A stretch of DNA of 64,000 nucleotides from Riptortus pedestris (lineage: Eukaryota > Arthropoda > Insecta > Hemiptera > Alydidae), in NCBI GenBank assembly GCA_019009955.1, contig CM032230.1, forward strand, positions 9,076,001 to 9,140,000, given 5' to 3'. The position numbers were made by a program, and so were the translations under genes. A model generated the notes under the pieces. That model ran no database searches. It was not told the origin of the DNA and saw nothing but the letters and a program-made list of their open reading frames with translations. Position 1 is the stretch's first letter, and the number at the start of each line of letters is the position of its first letter. Below, in pieces: positions 10,730 through 21,244 of the stretch.

Positions 10730-10885
10730 ATTTATTAATGCCCACTCTGTGCTACTACGGCTAATTCGGTTAACCGTTTTCTTGGCGAACTCTATGATAT
10801 CGTCACTAAATGAGTTCTTATTCTCATGGAACGTACGACTTTAGGTTTACCACGTGAGATTAAGACCAATGACTTAACTCTAATT
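10730..10885 (-). repeat. tRNA-derived SINE, diverged
   Basis: TTATTAATGCCCACT, ACTACGGCTAATTCGG, GTCACTAAATGAGTTC, CTTTAGGTTTACCACGTGAG and GACTTAACTC match the reverse complement of the SINE. Confidence 0.55.
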
Positions 10886-11904
10886 GTAGACCAGAGTATT
10901 TTTATATTAATTTTCAATGAATGATGCCATAACATTATACTAGGATTTGGCTCCTGTTCGTCTCCTCAGAAGCTTAAACTTTCCGTGTGTTGCAGTGCTA
11001 AGTCACCGCTTGAGGTGAGCAACTTAGGAAGGTGATACTAATAGAAGTCCGCCGACATGGAGCGGTCTGCACGCTATCTGTAGGCGTTAGGGCGAGTCGA
11101 CACGCTTCCCGCCTTTTTCTTTCCCGCCTTTTTTCTACCCGCCAAATCTCACACCCTCTCACTCTTCCTGAGTCGCTCTCTCTCTCGGCCATTCTCTTCC
11201 CTTTCAGTTCTCATCTGGGTTAATTTAGGGTGTGTCCTAAGTGCCTTTCACGAACTTCCCTCCCTCTTTCCCTTGGGCGTTTCTTTCAATCCTCTCGTTG
11301 AAAACGGATTTCCATAAGCTCCTTGACACAGAAGCAAATGTTTTAGATTTTCTTTAGGAGAAAGGCTTTTATTGTGATTTTTTTCCCTTTTTATCACAAA
11401 TAAAGGCGTGATATTTTTTTCTTTATAGGGAATAATCCTCTTGTAAACTGCTTTTCCGAGAAAATTCCCTTTAATTAGCCTAATTTGCTTAATAGGATGT
11501 CTTTTAATTGAAAATAACATGAATCTCTTTTCTGTGAAAAGCTCAGTTACTGAAATAACGAAAGCCCTAATTTAATTAAGATTTTATTTATACAGTCAAC
11601 CTCACAAACAAACACACACACACACAAGCACACACATATTTTTACAGGCAACACCAACGACGATGTTGATATATTCGTTAGGTAGATCGTCAAAACTCAC
11701 TTCACTAGCCTTTAATCAATAAGACGGAAGTCGCTTGAAAAAAGTACAAAAAAACAACGTAACAGCAAAAACAAATAGCATACTTTAAAAAGAATACATA
11801 CATATATATTTAAAATTCTAAGGTATGTTTAATTCTCAGTTTAAATTCGGGTGGAATCAGGTTTTCAGGTTTCAGACTATTCTCAGAATAATGCCATCCA
11901 AATG
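10886..11904. other. No supported gene; pyrimidine-rich block at 11110-11215
   Basis: A CT-rich, relatively GC-rich stretch ends in CTCTCTCTCTCGGCC. A short CA run is at 11613-11625. Open frames on both strands here are mutually overlapping and unremarkable. Confidence 0.4.
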
Positions 11905-12379
11905 AAAAAGTCCGTCACGCAGGGGCTGCGTAAACTAAACAGATTTCCCACTTGCATCCCGTATTTGCATTTATCTAATGACGTAAAAGTTTAATGAGAA
12001 CAATATTTGTAATTTAGGCTTCAAATAAAGTTCTTCACTATATAACAGCTTATTGTTGATATGATAATGGTAGGAGTGGGGGTTTACTACAGGCCGAAAA
12101 CTAAAAAAACCAAATATCTCGATTAATTTTAACGATAATGAAAACATGTTCATAACTACATTATTATATCTTTTAATTTGCAATACGATTGGTTTTATAC
12201 ACATTTACGATTCGACGTACAGTAACGGAGATATGTCGAAAATCCTCTCCTCTAAACTCCCTGCCACTTCCGATTTCAGCCTTTAACGAACTCGATCTAT
12301 CTTTTTACATACAACGTTTAAATATCGAGTTCCGTAACAGTCAATCAAAAATTGCAACCACTAGAGCGTTATTAGAGAA

Positions 12380-12444
<65 letters not shown>

Positions 12445-12576
12445 ATATATATAAAATTTTGAACAGACCTCATTTTCGTCATCTCCTGGGTAGGATCGAT
12501 GGACATTTGAAAATTTTCAAAAATTGCAACTTGAGAACAACCTCAATAGCTGATTTCCTTTAAGGGAAGTCTGCTA
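11905..12576 (-). mobile_element. HINE, complete copy
   Basis: Left edge AAAAAGTCCGTCACGCAGGG; hairpin ACGCAGGGGCTGCGT; body with ATAACAGCTTATTGTTGATA; interrupted TA array 12384-12452; GAACAGACCTCATTTTCGTC; right palindrome ending TCTGCTA at 12576. Confidence 0.85.
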
Positions 12577-13336
12577 CAATCGTGTGTCTGTCCGTCTGTC
12601 CACCCGTTGAATCAGTTGGTCAAAAACGGCTACAAAGATCTCTATGAGCGTTTATATTAGTTTGTCAACTATCCTCCGTGCATCACAACACAGGCTATAT
12701 GAGAATTTGCATTTTCAATTAAGAGAAGGGGGGGGGGTTGTTACTTCAGCCTGAAATCACATTCTTCTTGACATTCGTTAAGTCACCACAATTTTTTCTT
12801 CCTTAGAATTAACGAGACAATGTTCGTATATTTTCTGTTTATATTTTTCAGAACATAGCTACGTGTTATGTGATGAAAATGACAGGATTATAAAACGCAT
12901 AGACATTTTTATTTCAACTCGTCAAGGTCGGGTAAAACAGCTATGTACGCACACATAGGGTGTCTCATATAAGTGGGCCATAAAATTGAAATATCTTTCA
13001 AACCATTAGAGTTATCACAAAATTGGTGAAGACCGAAGTTGTAGCCCTCATCATGGGATAAAATGGTGGCCAACATATATATTTCTACAGACACCATTTG
13101 GACTGCTACCTTATAGAGCTCATTTTGTGATTTAAAAATTCTAGATCTGTTGTTTTATATAATAAAACGATTTTATATTTATTATGATTTAATAATCGTC
13201 TTTAAACGAGTGGCCTCCCGTTAATCGATAAGTATGGCTTTTCTTATCACCTATGAACTGTCATGTTATGTATTTATATCCACCTTATGCAACTATGACA
13301 AATCTGGACAAGGTATCTAAAGCTTACCACTCTTTT
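12577..13336. other. Unassigned; G run at 12731 and a short repeat at 13208-13224
   Basis: GAGTGGCCTCCCGTTAA at 13208-13224 recurs inverted at about 46089-46105, but the flanks differ. CTGAAATCACATTC at 12750-12770 beside a G run suggests a decayed HINE body. Confidence 0.3.
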
Positions 13337-13453
13337 TGTGCCATCGTGGGACTAAGGATTTTTTCGAGACTGTGTGCGAATCGAACACACCACTCTAGGT
13401 TTACAAATTTCATTAAGGTCTGCGCCTTAATTTACATGGCTACCACAAGCCCT
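13337..13453 (-). repeat. tRNA-derived SINE, strongly diverged
   Basis: GTGGGACTAAGGATTTT, GCGAATCGAACACACC, ACTCTAGGTTTACAAAT and ACATGGCTACCACAAGCCC follow the SINE order in reverse complement. Confidence 0.5.
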
Positions 13454-13611
13454 CCCCGTCCCCGAACCTTAATTCCGGTACGGTCACCCGATAATCCAGA
13501 TTCGTAAGAAATACGCTAAGAATTTAAGTGGCCGAAGACCGGAAGCACTGTAGCGGAAGTGGAGTAGTCCTGCAGTGTTTGTCTCTTCCGCTACATCCTC
13601 CAAAGACCCGG

Positions 13612-13625
13612 GACTATAAAAGGAA
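13612..13625 (+). promoter_or_regulatory. TATA-box-like sequence
   Basis: GGGACTATAAAAGGAAGC lies in a GC-richer segment (13500-13720) resembling a TE promoter or LTR. No downstream gene is recognisable and no LTR boundaries were found, so this is only a consensus match. Confidence 0.25.
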
Positions 13626-13972
13626 GCTTTCCTACCCCCGCAGCCCGCAGATAACTTACACCCAGCGATTTTCCTTGAGACAAACGGCGCCCCGATGTGA
13701 CATCTCCATTGACAAATGGTTCCCAAATTCATACAAGGAAGAGCATTATCTCCCGACTTCCATCATCGGCTAGCCATCTTGGAGGGGATGTCTGGGTGCA
13801 AGGGAGGGGGGTTTCCGCCGCTTTACTCAAACAACAACGGGGATATAATGAATTATGACTGGAACGAATTATCATTCGTTGCCCTACCGACTTCCTATAG
13901 AGACAAAAATACAATAAATATCTCAGATCTCATCTTAACTCAATTATCGGTCTTTTTTTTTACTTTATACTG

Positions 13973-14390
13973 ATGATGAATCAGGTTATTCAGAAAACAG
14001 TTTTGAGGCTCCTCACAATTTATATTTAAAACACTTGGCGCTTTTAGGAATTTGCATTCATCAGGGTTACAAAGAATGAAGCTACAATAAATAAGGAGTT
14101 GAGCCAAAGTGTGTTCTAATATGTACAAAAAAAAAACAAAATTAATTAAACTGCCATAGCTACAACAATAACATATTATGACTAAAATAGAATATCTTTT
14201 GTTACGTATTATCCTATCACTAATATTAAAGACCTTAAAATTTACCGTCAGAGCGTAAGACGTGCCTATAGAGTTGCTGCTAGGATGCACCAAGGCCGAA
14301 GGGATCAGTCCACTCGCTAGGGAGGGGGTAGGCACAACTCTGGGCATGAGAGGTGCGTTTGTGTCCGTCTGCACGTTTGCATTCATATTA
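13973..14390 (-). repeat. Retroelement-like tail, copy 1 of 3
   Basis: Read on the minus strand: TTACGCTCTGACGG (about 14252), then CCTGATGAATGCAAATTCC, AAAGCGCCAAGTGTTTT, ATTGTGAGGAGCCTCAAAAC and TGAATAACCTGATTCATC. Related copies lie at 22095-22198 and 62001-62088. A 148-codon minus-strand frame (13940-14386) covers it. Its N-terminal part is Pro/Ser-rich (TPSLASGLIPSALVHPSS), but the rest is repeat tail, so I do not call a gene. Confidence 0.45.
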
Positions 14391-14596
14391 TTATTGACTT
14401 TTTCGAGTTTTATTTTTACACGCCACCGTCTCCATCAAATGACCTCTGAAATCGCTCTGGAGTTATTTTATCCTTGGTGACAACCGAACGAGGATGTATG
14501 ATTCCATGTTTCATGTTGTATGAATGCTGGATGTTTGAGATCCGTTGCGTCCTGGTAACCGATCTAATTTAAAACTAGGTGAATTGTGTCATTAGT

Positions 14597-14658
14597 ATTT
14601 CTGGCGAAATGGCACACTAGGGTATTCTTGCCCAGATGTTCGAGTCCTGGTAGCCAGT
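14597..14658 (+). repeat. tRNA-like sequence (pseudo-tRNA or SINE head)
   Basis: TGGCGAAATGGC fits box A, and GTTCGAGTCCTGG, 30 bp downstream, fits box B of RNA polymerase III promoters. No clear acceptor stem pairs, so it is not a functional tRNA gene. Confidence 0.35.
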
Positions 14659-14659
14659 A

Positions 14660-15769
14660 TACAGTAATTTTTCTTCCAGAGTTTTGCCTTTCTTTAATAG
14701 TAGTCTCATATCCTGATACATTGGTGAGTAATTTATGAGGGTTCTATGGAAGTTGAGCGAGTCGGTGAGGAGTACAATATCTCGATTTCCTGAGTTGAGG
14801 TATATTCTCCAAGCTCATCAAAATGGTGAAGAGTTCGGCTGAAAATATGATATAATTTTCCTTTCGGCTTTTGAAAATAATGTGAGACACCTATAAAGGC
14901 AACAATGAATGGTCTGTCATCTAGAAATAAAAATCTTGAATCCTGGGTGGTCCAATTCAGCCTAAGATTTTGCTATTCATAATTATCACGCGGACACTTA
15001 TTTGTTAAATTGAAAAAAATCGCTGGCCAAAAGTTGCTATGTCGACTTTACCATAAAACACTTACTGGCTGACTATAGCGTGCTTGACCATCATGGCCAC
15101 CTAGTGATACCAATGGACTGCTAACACACTGATGAGTGGCTTAGATATCATTATAACTAACTGCTACTAATTTCTAATTGGAAGAAGGAATATTAATCCT
15201 TGGAGCATATTAGCAACAAATATATGTGATATGTGAGAGATAAAGGATTAACCTAGGTCAGTATCTGACTTTGTTATCATCCACAACTGATATTCAGTGG
15301 GCAAGGATGATAACTAACCTAACCTAATCACATATATGAAGGAAGTATATAACTTATTATCAAGTACTAATATCATTAAAGACCTTGTTTTCATCAACAG
15401 CTAATATTCCGTTAGCACCATTTTCAGTAGCAGTAGTAATCATCTTTAATCACATATAAGAATTAAGACTACGCCATATTAAAGTATAGGTGTTGCAAAT
15501 ATAACTAATGGGTTTAAGAACAGAAGGACTCGTGTGTCATCTTGTTACATAGTTCTGTTTAATTTTCTGTAATGAACTTAAAATTCGCAGTGCAAATCCA
15601 TATTTACTATTACGTATGTAATTCTGATCTTAGACGCATCTGTTGTCCTTCATGGTTTCAAATACATTTGTTTATTAGGGTTTCGTATAAAGATTTTTAA
15701 TAAGTCTGGTTTCCTTTTCCACGATTTGCTGTTTCAGCTGCTTTGCAAATGTATAAATTAGGTTCGGTT
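14660..15769. other. No recognisable feature
   Basis: AT-rich single-copy-looking DNA. ATCACATATATGAAGG and TAATCACATATAAG recur locally. No open frame of note. Confidence 0.4.
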
Positions 15770-16456
15770 TAGTATGAATATTTTAACAATTTTATTGGTC
15801 ACAAAATACAACCGAACTAACAAAACTTGGTATGAGAAATATCATTAACTCCTGGAAATTATTTTTAGAGTACCACCTATAATTTATTTAAACTAGGTAT
15901 GCAAATTATTAGAGAATTCTAATTGGTTAATGGGGCTCAGGTCAGCCATGCGAGTTAAAGCGTTGACCTTTATCTCACATGGTAAACCTAGAGTGGCGAG
16001 TTCGATTCCCGCCTGGGCAAAGGAAATTATTTAGTGACGAAATTCATTAAATAACGTCCTAAAATCCCACCCTGGCTAGAAAAGAGTGGTGACTTGTAGA
16101 TAACCCGTTCCGATTGGCCTAAGTTTCAAAAAGGTGGACGTTAATAAATAATAATAATAATTGGTTAATGTTTCCAATAAATAATTTAAGTAAAGCAATG
16201 TTGGTAACCCTCAAGCGGGAGCGGAAGTTAAAGGGAGGCAACACGGTTGTGTTAAATTATTTCCTGTAAAATGTTGGTATTATTGGAATTGCTTTCTAAT
16301 CACATTTACTATTTTGTATATAATGCTATGTATACAATTAAGTTAAACAATATGTGCTTGGGTTGATTTTTGACAGGAAATTCGTTCATTATAGATGATA
16401 ATTAATTATAATAAATACTATCCAACATTATGATTTAAATTATTCACGGTATGTCA
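15770..16456 (+). repeat. Dispersed or duplicated repeat, copy 1
   Basis: Aligns by eye with 18030-18676: TTTTATTGG.CACAAAA, AACCCTCAAGCGGGAGCGGA (here) against AACCCTCATGCAGGAGCGGA, AACAATATGTGCT.GGG, ATTATGATTT.AATTATTCAC. The copies differ by one SINE each at different sites. Coding potential is not evident. Confidence 0.7.
15933..16158 (+). repeat. tRNA-derived SINE, best copy
   Basis: A 226-bp element flanked by a 12-bp duplication AATTGGTTAATG (15921-15932 and 16159-16170). The 5' head GGGGCTCAGGTCAGCCATGC carries a box-A-like CAGCCATGCGAG (15943-15954) and box B GTTCGATTCC (16000-16009). A long gap between boxes suggests a type II tRNA (Leu/Ser) origin. The body includes TCCCACCCTGGCTAGAAAAG and the tail is (TAA)n. 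Such elements are transcribed by Pol III and mobilised by a LINE in trans. Confidence 0.9.
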
Positions 16457-17100
16457 AACTTTCAAATTTATGGTTCGGTTGAATGTGAATATTTTCGTTT
16501 GTTTCATTCCATGTCTTTTAAAGCTTTTTTTCATGAAACATGGCACATTTTAAGGGCCCTGCTATTCACCAAAGATCACTATTATGAAAATTTTCAAATG
16601 CTGAATTTCGTCCACCCAAACAGTATTAACATTCGTTTATAATTATGTAGCTGTTTGAAAGCCTCAATAATGCCAGAGACCATAATGCATGATTAGATTT
16701 CTCATTGATAATTCACGATGGGAGTTATAATACCTTAGCCAGCAGATAACAGCATACATATATAATGTTACGGTTGGGGGGCGACTATTATAAGAAATCA
16801 TACATGTAAATTTTATGGAGGGCAATTTAATTTCACACGTCAGCGCTATATAATACCCTGACATATTAATATAATTGCCTCTGTATGCACCCCTTAACCC
16901 TTACAGACCTTCCGATTGTGGTCGGAGTGTGACAACGCGACAAAAAACTTTGAGGATTCAAAGGGGATACCGACCCTGGGATTAGTAGTCAGAAGGGGTG
17001 GGTAGCTCAAGGTGTGAACGTTTCTCGGCCTGCGTAAAAAGGTCTGCGTAAAGAAAAAAAAACAAATTTTCCACGTTCTGGAATATAACACGCTGATGAC
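16457..17100. other. Unassigned
   Basis: A 63-codon frame (16451-16642, +) shows no motif. CTTAACCCTTACAGACC at 16893-16909 resembles a piggyBac-type TTAA/CCC terminus, but no partner end was found. Confidence 0.3.
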
Positions 17101-17115
17101 CGCATCTGGCCATGT

Positions 17116-17220
17116 TTTACCAGATTTCCCTTAAGACAAATCAGATATTGAGGTCGAACTCATGACAACATTTTCGAAATGTTTCATCAAATATCCATCG
17201 ATGCTACCTAGTAGATGACG
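17116..17220 (+). mobile_element. HINE host copy, 5' part (split by insertion)
   Basis: ACCAGATTTCCCTTAAG, ATATTGAGGTCGAACTCATG and CTACCTAGTAGATGACG form the forward 5' block. It stops exactly at GATGACG, where another HINE begins, and resumes at 17871. Confidence 0.8.
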
Positions 17221-17663
17221 AAAAAGTCCGTCACGCAGGGTCTGCGTAAACTAAGCAGATTTCCCACGTGAAGTTTTACAATAGTGAAATTTCACGAGAG
17301 CCGAACAGTTAAGGAAACAGCCGACCTAGCTTTTGGCGGGAAACTCACTCTCATCCGTTATCCACCTAGATTTAATAAAAATGCAAATATCTCGGTTAAT
17401 ATTCAAGATAGAGAATAAATGTATATAACAACAATATTTATAGTAAATTTAATTTGCAATAAGATTGATTCTATACAATTTTTCGATGCGACGTATAGTA
17501 ACGGAAATATTTCGAATTTTCGAAAATTCTCCCTTCTAAACCCGCCCTCCCACTGGTCCGATTTCAGCCGTAAACGAACTTGATCTTTCTTTTTACATAA
17601 AACGACTAAATATCGAGTTTGGTAACGATTAAACAAAAGTTGCAACCGCTAGAGTGGTAACAG

Positions 17664-17736
<73 letters not shown>

Positions 17737-17870
17737 TAGATATACAGTTTTGAACGGACCTCATTTTCGTCATCTACTAGGTAGGATCGATGGACATTTG
17801 AAGAAAAATGTCGAAAATTCCGTCATGAGTACAACCTCAATAGCTGATTCCCCTTAAGGGAAATCTGCTA
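17221..17870 (-). mobile_element. HINE, complete copy nested in another HINE
   Basis: Left edge AAAAAGTCCGTCACGCAGGG, hairpin with one loop change (GTC), GCAGATTTCCCACGTG, TTTTGGCGGGAAACTC, TA array 17669-17733, palindrome and CTGCTA at 17870. Both edges abut the split host copy. Confidence 0.9.
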
Positions 17871-17935
17871 AAAATGAGGTCCGTTCAAAACTGTATGTGT
17901 ATATACATATATACATACTTACATTTACAAATACT
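17871..17935 (+). mobile_element. HINE host copy, continuation
   Basis: AAAATGAGGTCCGTTCAAAA directly continues the host sequence that ended GATGACG at 17220. The copy is lost in the TA region. Confidence 0.8.
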
Positions 17936-18676
17936 ACAGACAACATTGTGACTGAATGTCAGAAATTTAGACATAAAATAGCAGAAAATCCTCTACAGCA
18001 ATATACGTTAAAACCTACAGCGGGAGTAAAAATTTTATTGGACACAAAAGACAACCGAGCTAAACAAAACTCGGTATGTGAAATAGTATTAACTCCAACA
18101 CGATTATGAGGTGTTCCAACATTTCTAGGGACTTAGGGGAACTATTTTTAGGGTACTGGTTATATTTATTTACACCAGGTATATAAGTTATTAGAAAATT
18201 CGAATTGTTTAATTAGAACAAAGTTGATAACCCTCATGCAGGAGCGGAAGTTTAAGGGAGGCTAACACGGACATTTGTGTAACTTTTCTACTCACATTTA
18301 CTATTTACTATGTATACAACTAAGCTAAACAATATGTGCTCGGGCTGGTTTTTGTTAGAAAATTCCTACGTTTAGATGATATTTAATTAATTATTTATTA
18401 ACGTCCACTTTTTGCAACTAAGGCTAATTGGGACGAGTTATCTACAGGTCGCCACCCTTTTCTAGCCAGGGTGGGACTAAGAATTTTATTTAATTAATTC
18501 CGTCACTATATAAATTCCTTTGCCCAAGCGGGAATAGAACTCTAGGATTACCATGTCAAGGCAACACTTTAACTCTCATGGCTAACCTGAGCCCGTGATA
18601 TTTTGGATAGAATTTGATGATATTTAGCTATAATAAATTCTATACAAAATTATGATTTGAATTATTCACGATATGT
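17936..18676 (+). repeat. Dispersed or duplicated repeat, copy 2
   Basis: Counterpart of 15770-16456 from about 18030. It lacks the SINE of copy 1: its GAATTGTTTAATTAG at about 18202 is the unoccupied site. It carries its own SINE at 18386-18595. The 70-codon frame (17897-18109) has no motif I recognise. Confidence 0.65.
18386..18595 (-). repeat. tRNA-derived SINE
   Basis: Reverse complement of the SINE, from TATTTATTAACGTCCAC to GGCTAACCTGAGCCC. It is flanked by TGATATTT at 18378-18385 and 18596-18603. Copy 1 of the surrounding repeat has an empty site at about 16395. Confidence 0.85.
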
Positions 18677-18854
18677 TAAACAGTGGAGAGGTATTGATTG
18701 GTTACTCATTTTTATTTATTCATCAAAACTCATATTTCTATTCTGTAAGTCCCCTACAGGTACGTTACGAACGCCCCCTTACGGAAAAACTATACGCCCA
18801 GGAGGGGAAATGTACTTATACACATGGAAGACTTTGTATATAAATAAACTTGTA

Positions 18855-19330
18855 TAAGGGGCTGCGTAAACTAAGCAGATTTCCCACGTGAAGTTTTACA
18901 ATAGAGAAATCTGCCTAATAATAACAGTAGTAGGAAGGTATCTCTAGACCTATTCACGAGGGACGAATAGTTACGGAAACGGCCGCACTAGCTCTCGGTG
19001 GATAGTCCCGAACATAGCCGACTCCTGCCGACCACACACACAATACAAATGCAAATATCTCGGTTAATATTCAAGATACAGAATAAATGTATAGAACAAT
19101 ATTTATAGTAAATTTAATTTGCAATAAGATTGATTCTATACAATGTTTCGATCCGACGCATAATAACGGAGATATTTCGAATTTTCAAAAATCCCCCCTC
19201 TAAACCCCCCCCCCTCCCACTGGTCCGATTTCAGCCATTAACGAACTTGATCTTTCTTTTTACATAAAACGCTTAAATATGAAGTTTGGTAACGATCAAA
19301 CAAAAATTGCGACCGCTAGAGCGTTAACAG

Positions 19331-19392
<62 letters not shown>

Positions 19393-19500
19393 GAACGGAA
19401 CTCATTTTTATCATCTTCTGAGGACATTTGAGGAAATATTTCAAAACTCGCTTCATGAGTATGATCTCAATAGTTGATTTCCCATAAGGGATTGCCGGGT
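18855..19500 (-). mobile_element. HINE, 3' hairpin truncated
   Basis: Begins inside the hairpin (GGGGCTGCGTAAACTAAGC). It then has GCAGATTTCCCACGTGAAG, CTCTCGGTGGATAGTCCCG, a C run at 19206, a TA array 19336-19386, and a palindrome decayed to TTTCCCATAAGGGATTGCC. Confidence 0.75.
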
Positions 19501-19509
19501 ATTTTAGGT

Positions 19510-19576
<67 letters not shown>

Positions 19577-19955
19577 TTTTGAGCGGACTTCATGTTCGTC
19601 ATTTCCTGGGTAGATTAGAAATGAAAGAGAGAATTTCGAAATATCTCCATTATTATGCGTCAGGTCGAAAAATTGTATAGGATCAATCTTATTGTAAATG
19701 TAATGTTTTCTATAAATGTTATTATGTAGGTTTTTTTCAATATATTGATTGTTAACCAAAATATTAGCATTTTTTGTTTTCGGTCTTCAGTCAATCCCCT
19801 TTCCTACTGATTTCATGTTAAAAATAATATCTTATGTTATGAAGCACTTTATTTGTCTAAATACCAAATATTGTTCTCATTGAATTTGTACGCTTTGAGA
19901 TAAATGCAAATACGTGACGCACGTGGGAATTCGGCTGCGTGGCAGAGTTTTTTAA
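19501..19955 (+). mobile_element. Chimeric HINE copy
   Basis: A second TA array (19513-19573) leads into a minus-oriented 5' block (GAGCGGACTTCATGTTCGTC). The sequence then switches to plus orientation at about 19620 (GAATTTCGAAATATCTCC) and runs to CACGTGGGAATTCGGCTGCG near the hairpin. The switch suggests recombination or nested insertion followed by deletion. Confidence 0.6.
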
Positions 19956-20480
19956 TAGTCGTATAGATAGTATGTTACCTTGTTCCACTCCAATTTTCCA
20001 ACGTCAGAGATTCTAATTCCAGACCCACTTTAAGGTGGCAACTGGTTTTCCTTTTTAATCAATAAACCATTAAAAGCACTTGCAGTTCAAAAGGTTTATT
20101 CCAACCTCCGAAAAAAAAGCAACCCAAGAAGCAGTAGCTGTTTGTAGTAATGCCTTTACTGTTTGCCGACTCCCTCTTCCCCTTCCCCTCGGACTATTAG
20201 AGACGAGGCTTAGATCTCGGCCCTAAAGTACAATACAGCCGGAACCGTAAAATTGAATCATACACCCTCCTCCAGCTGTGCCCGCCCATTCTTATTCCAA
20301 GGCCGTATCTTCACAAGGCTCCCTTCCTACTTTGACTTGCACTTCGCGCCAGCAGGGGAAATAAGCTCTCAGTATAGAGTTTCTTCTCCAAATGGGACGA
20401 CCTATCTTCTTAATCTGAAGGGACGAGTTGTAGTAACAAGAGGTAAAAACACAGTTCCTTGACGAATATACAATTGAATG
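19956..20480. other. Unassigned, relatively GC-rich; open frame 20253-20462 (+)
   Basis: The 69-codon frame has no recognised motif. It is followed by AAGAGGTAAAAAC, a splice-donor-like match that alone proves nothing. Confidence 0.25.
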
Positions 20481-20519
20481 TCTGCTCTTTTTCTAAGTAT
20501 TAGACCATTTTCTCTAAAG

Positions 20520-20740
20520 CAAAACCAGCTATTCAGGTAGTATTTTCCAGGCAATTTTCGATAATTTTCATCAAATGTTTTCCGATTGTATGCATGAAAT
20601 GATGAAAGTTAGGTCTGTTCTAAACTATTTCTTTTACAGCTCTAATGGTCGCAATTTTCCAAACATTTCTTCAAATGCCCATCGGATGCATCCAGAATAT
20701 GACTAAAATGTGGTTGTTCAAAACTATATATATTATTTGC
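20520..20740 (+). repeat. Degenerate HINE 5' blocks
   Basis: AACCAGCTATTCAGG, TTCATCAAATGTTTTCCGA, then GCTCTAATGGTCGCAATTTT, TTCTTCAAATGCCCATCG and GTTCAAAACTATATA resemble the 5' block twice in succession. Confidence 0.4.
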
Positions 20741-20879
20741 CTGCAAACTAGCTTACTAGCTAGTGATCTAGCTTACTTTAGATCGTGTCAGATTAGTTTG
20801 GGGCGTATCATCTGAAGACAGTCCACGATTTTAATTATCACCATTTCATTTTATCATATATGCAAAAACTCATGTCATT

Positions 20880-20990
20880 TTCCGGGGAGAGTGTCTGGTC
20901 CTAAGACCCTTCAGATCCTAACGTTAACGCACTGACGATGATGCACTGCGTCGAAAGCATTTTCGTGCTTGAATAAACATTAAACAATGG
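20880..20990 (+). repeat. Retroelement-like tail with a CTGANGA...GAAA motif
   Basis: CACTGACGA (CTGACGA at 20932-20938), GTCGAAAGC (GAAA at 20953-20956), then the hairpin AGCA-TTTTCG-TGCT, followed by AATAAA. It resembles the tails at 22109 and 53348 in layout. The element type is unknown. Confidence 0.35.
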
Positions 20991-21244
20991 AAGTATGGAT
21001 GTTTTTAATCCTTCTGCAAAATATTTATTTATGGACACCACTACGAAGATGTTTTGCTCTTTACACGAGTCAAATATTACAAGGCAAACTCATATAAGAA
21101 AAGTATAAAGAAAATAAACATACAACAGTATATGTAATTGATCCAAGTCAACAAATGGGTGGTTTTAGTGTTATATGAGAATGGTTATTCTCTAGTAGAA
21201 CCTTAATGGATCACCTATGGAATATTCTAATTATGTTTAAATAT

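Noticed and set aside
12189..12563. 124-codon plus frame with long Ile/Tyr repeats (also 19316-19759 and 58640-59029)
   Set aside because: The Ile-Tyr tracts are (TA)n microsatellite read in frame; the rest is HINE sequence.
13208..13224. 17-bp match to 46089-46105 taken as TIRs of one element
   Set aside because: The two sites are 33 kb apart with unrelated flanks; kept only as a note.
13940..14386. 148-codon minus-strand protein
   Set aside because: Its second half is the repeat tail also found at 22095 and 62001; no domain is evident.
15933..16009. Functional tRNA gene
   Set aside because: Boxes A and B are present but no acceptor stem forms, and the unit recurs with TSDs and a body, so it is a SINE.
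16893..17100. Further piggyBac-type MITE starting at TTAACCCTTACAGACC
   Set aside because: No inverted partner ending in GGGTTAA was found downstream.
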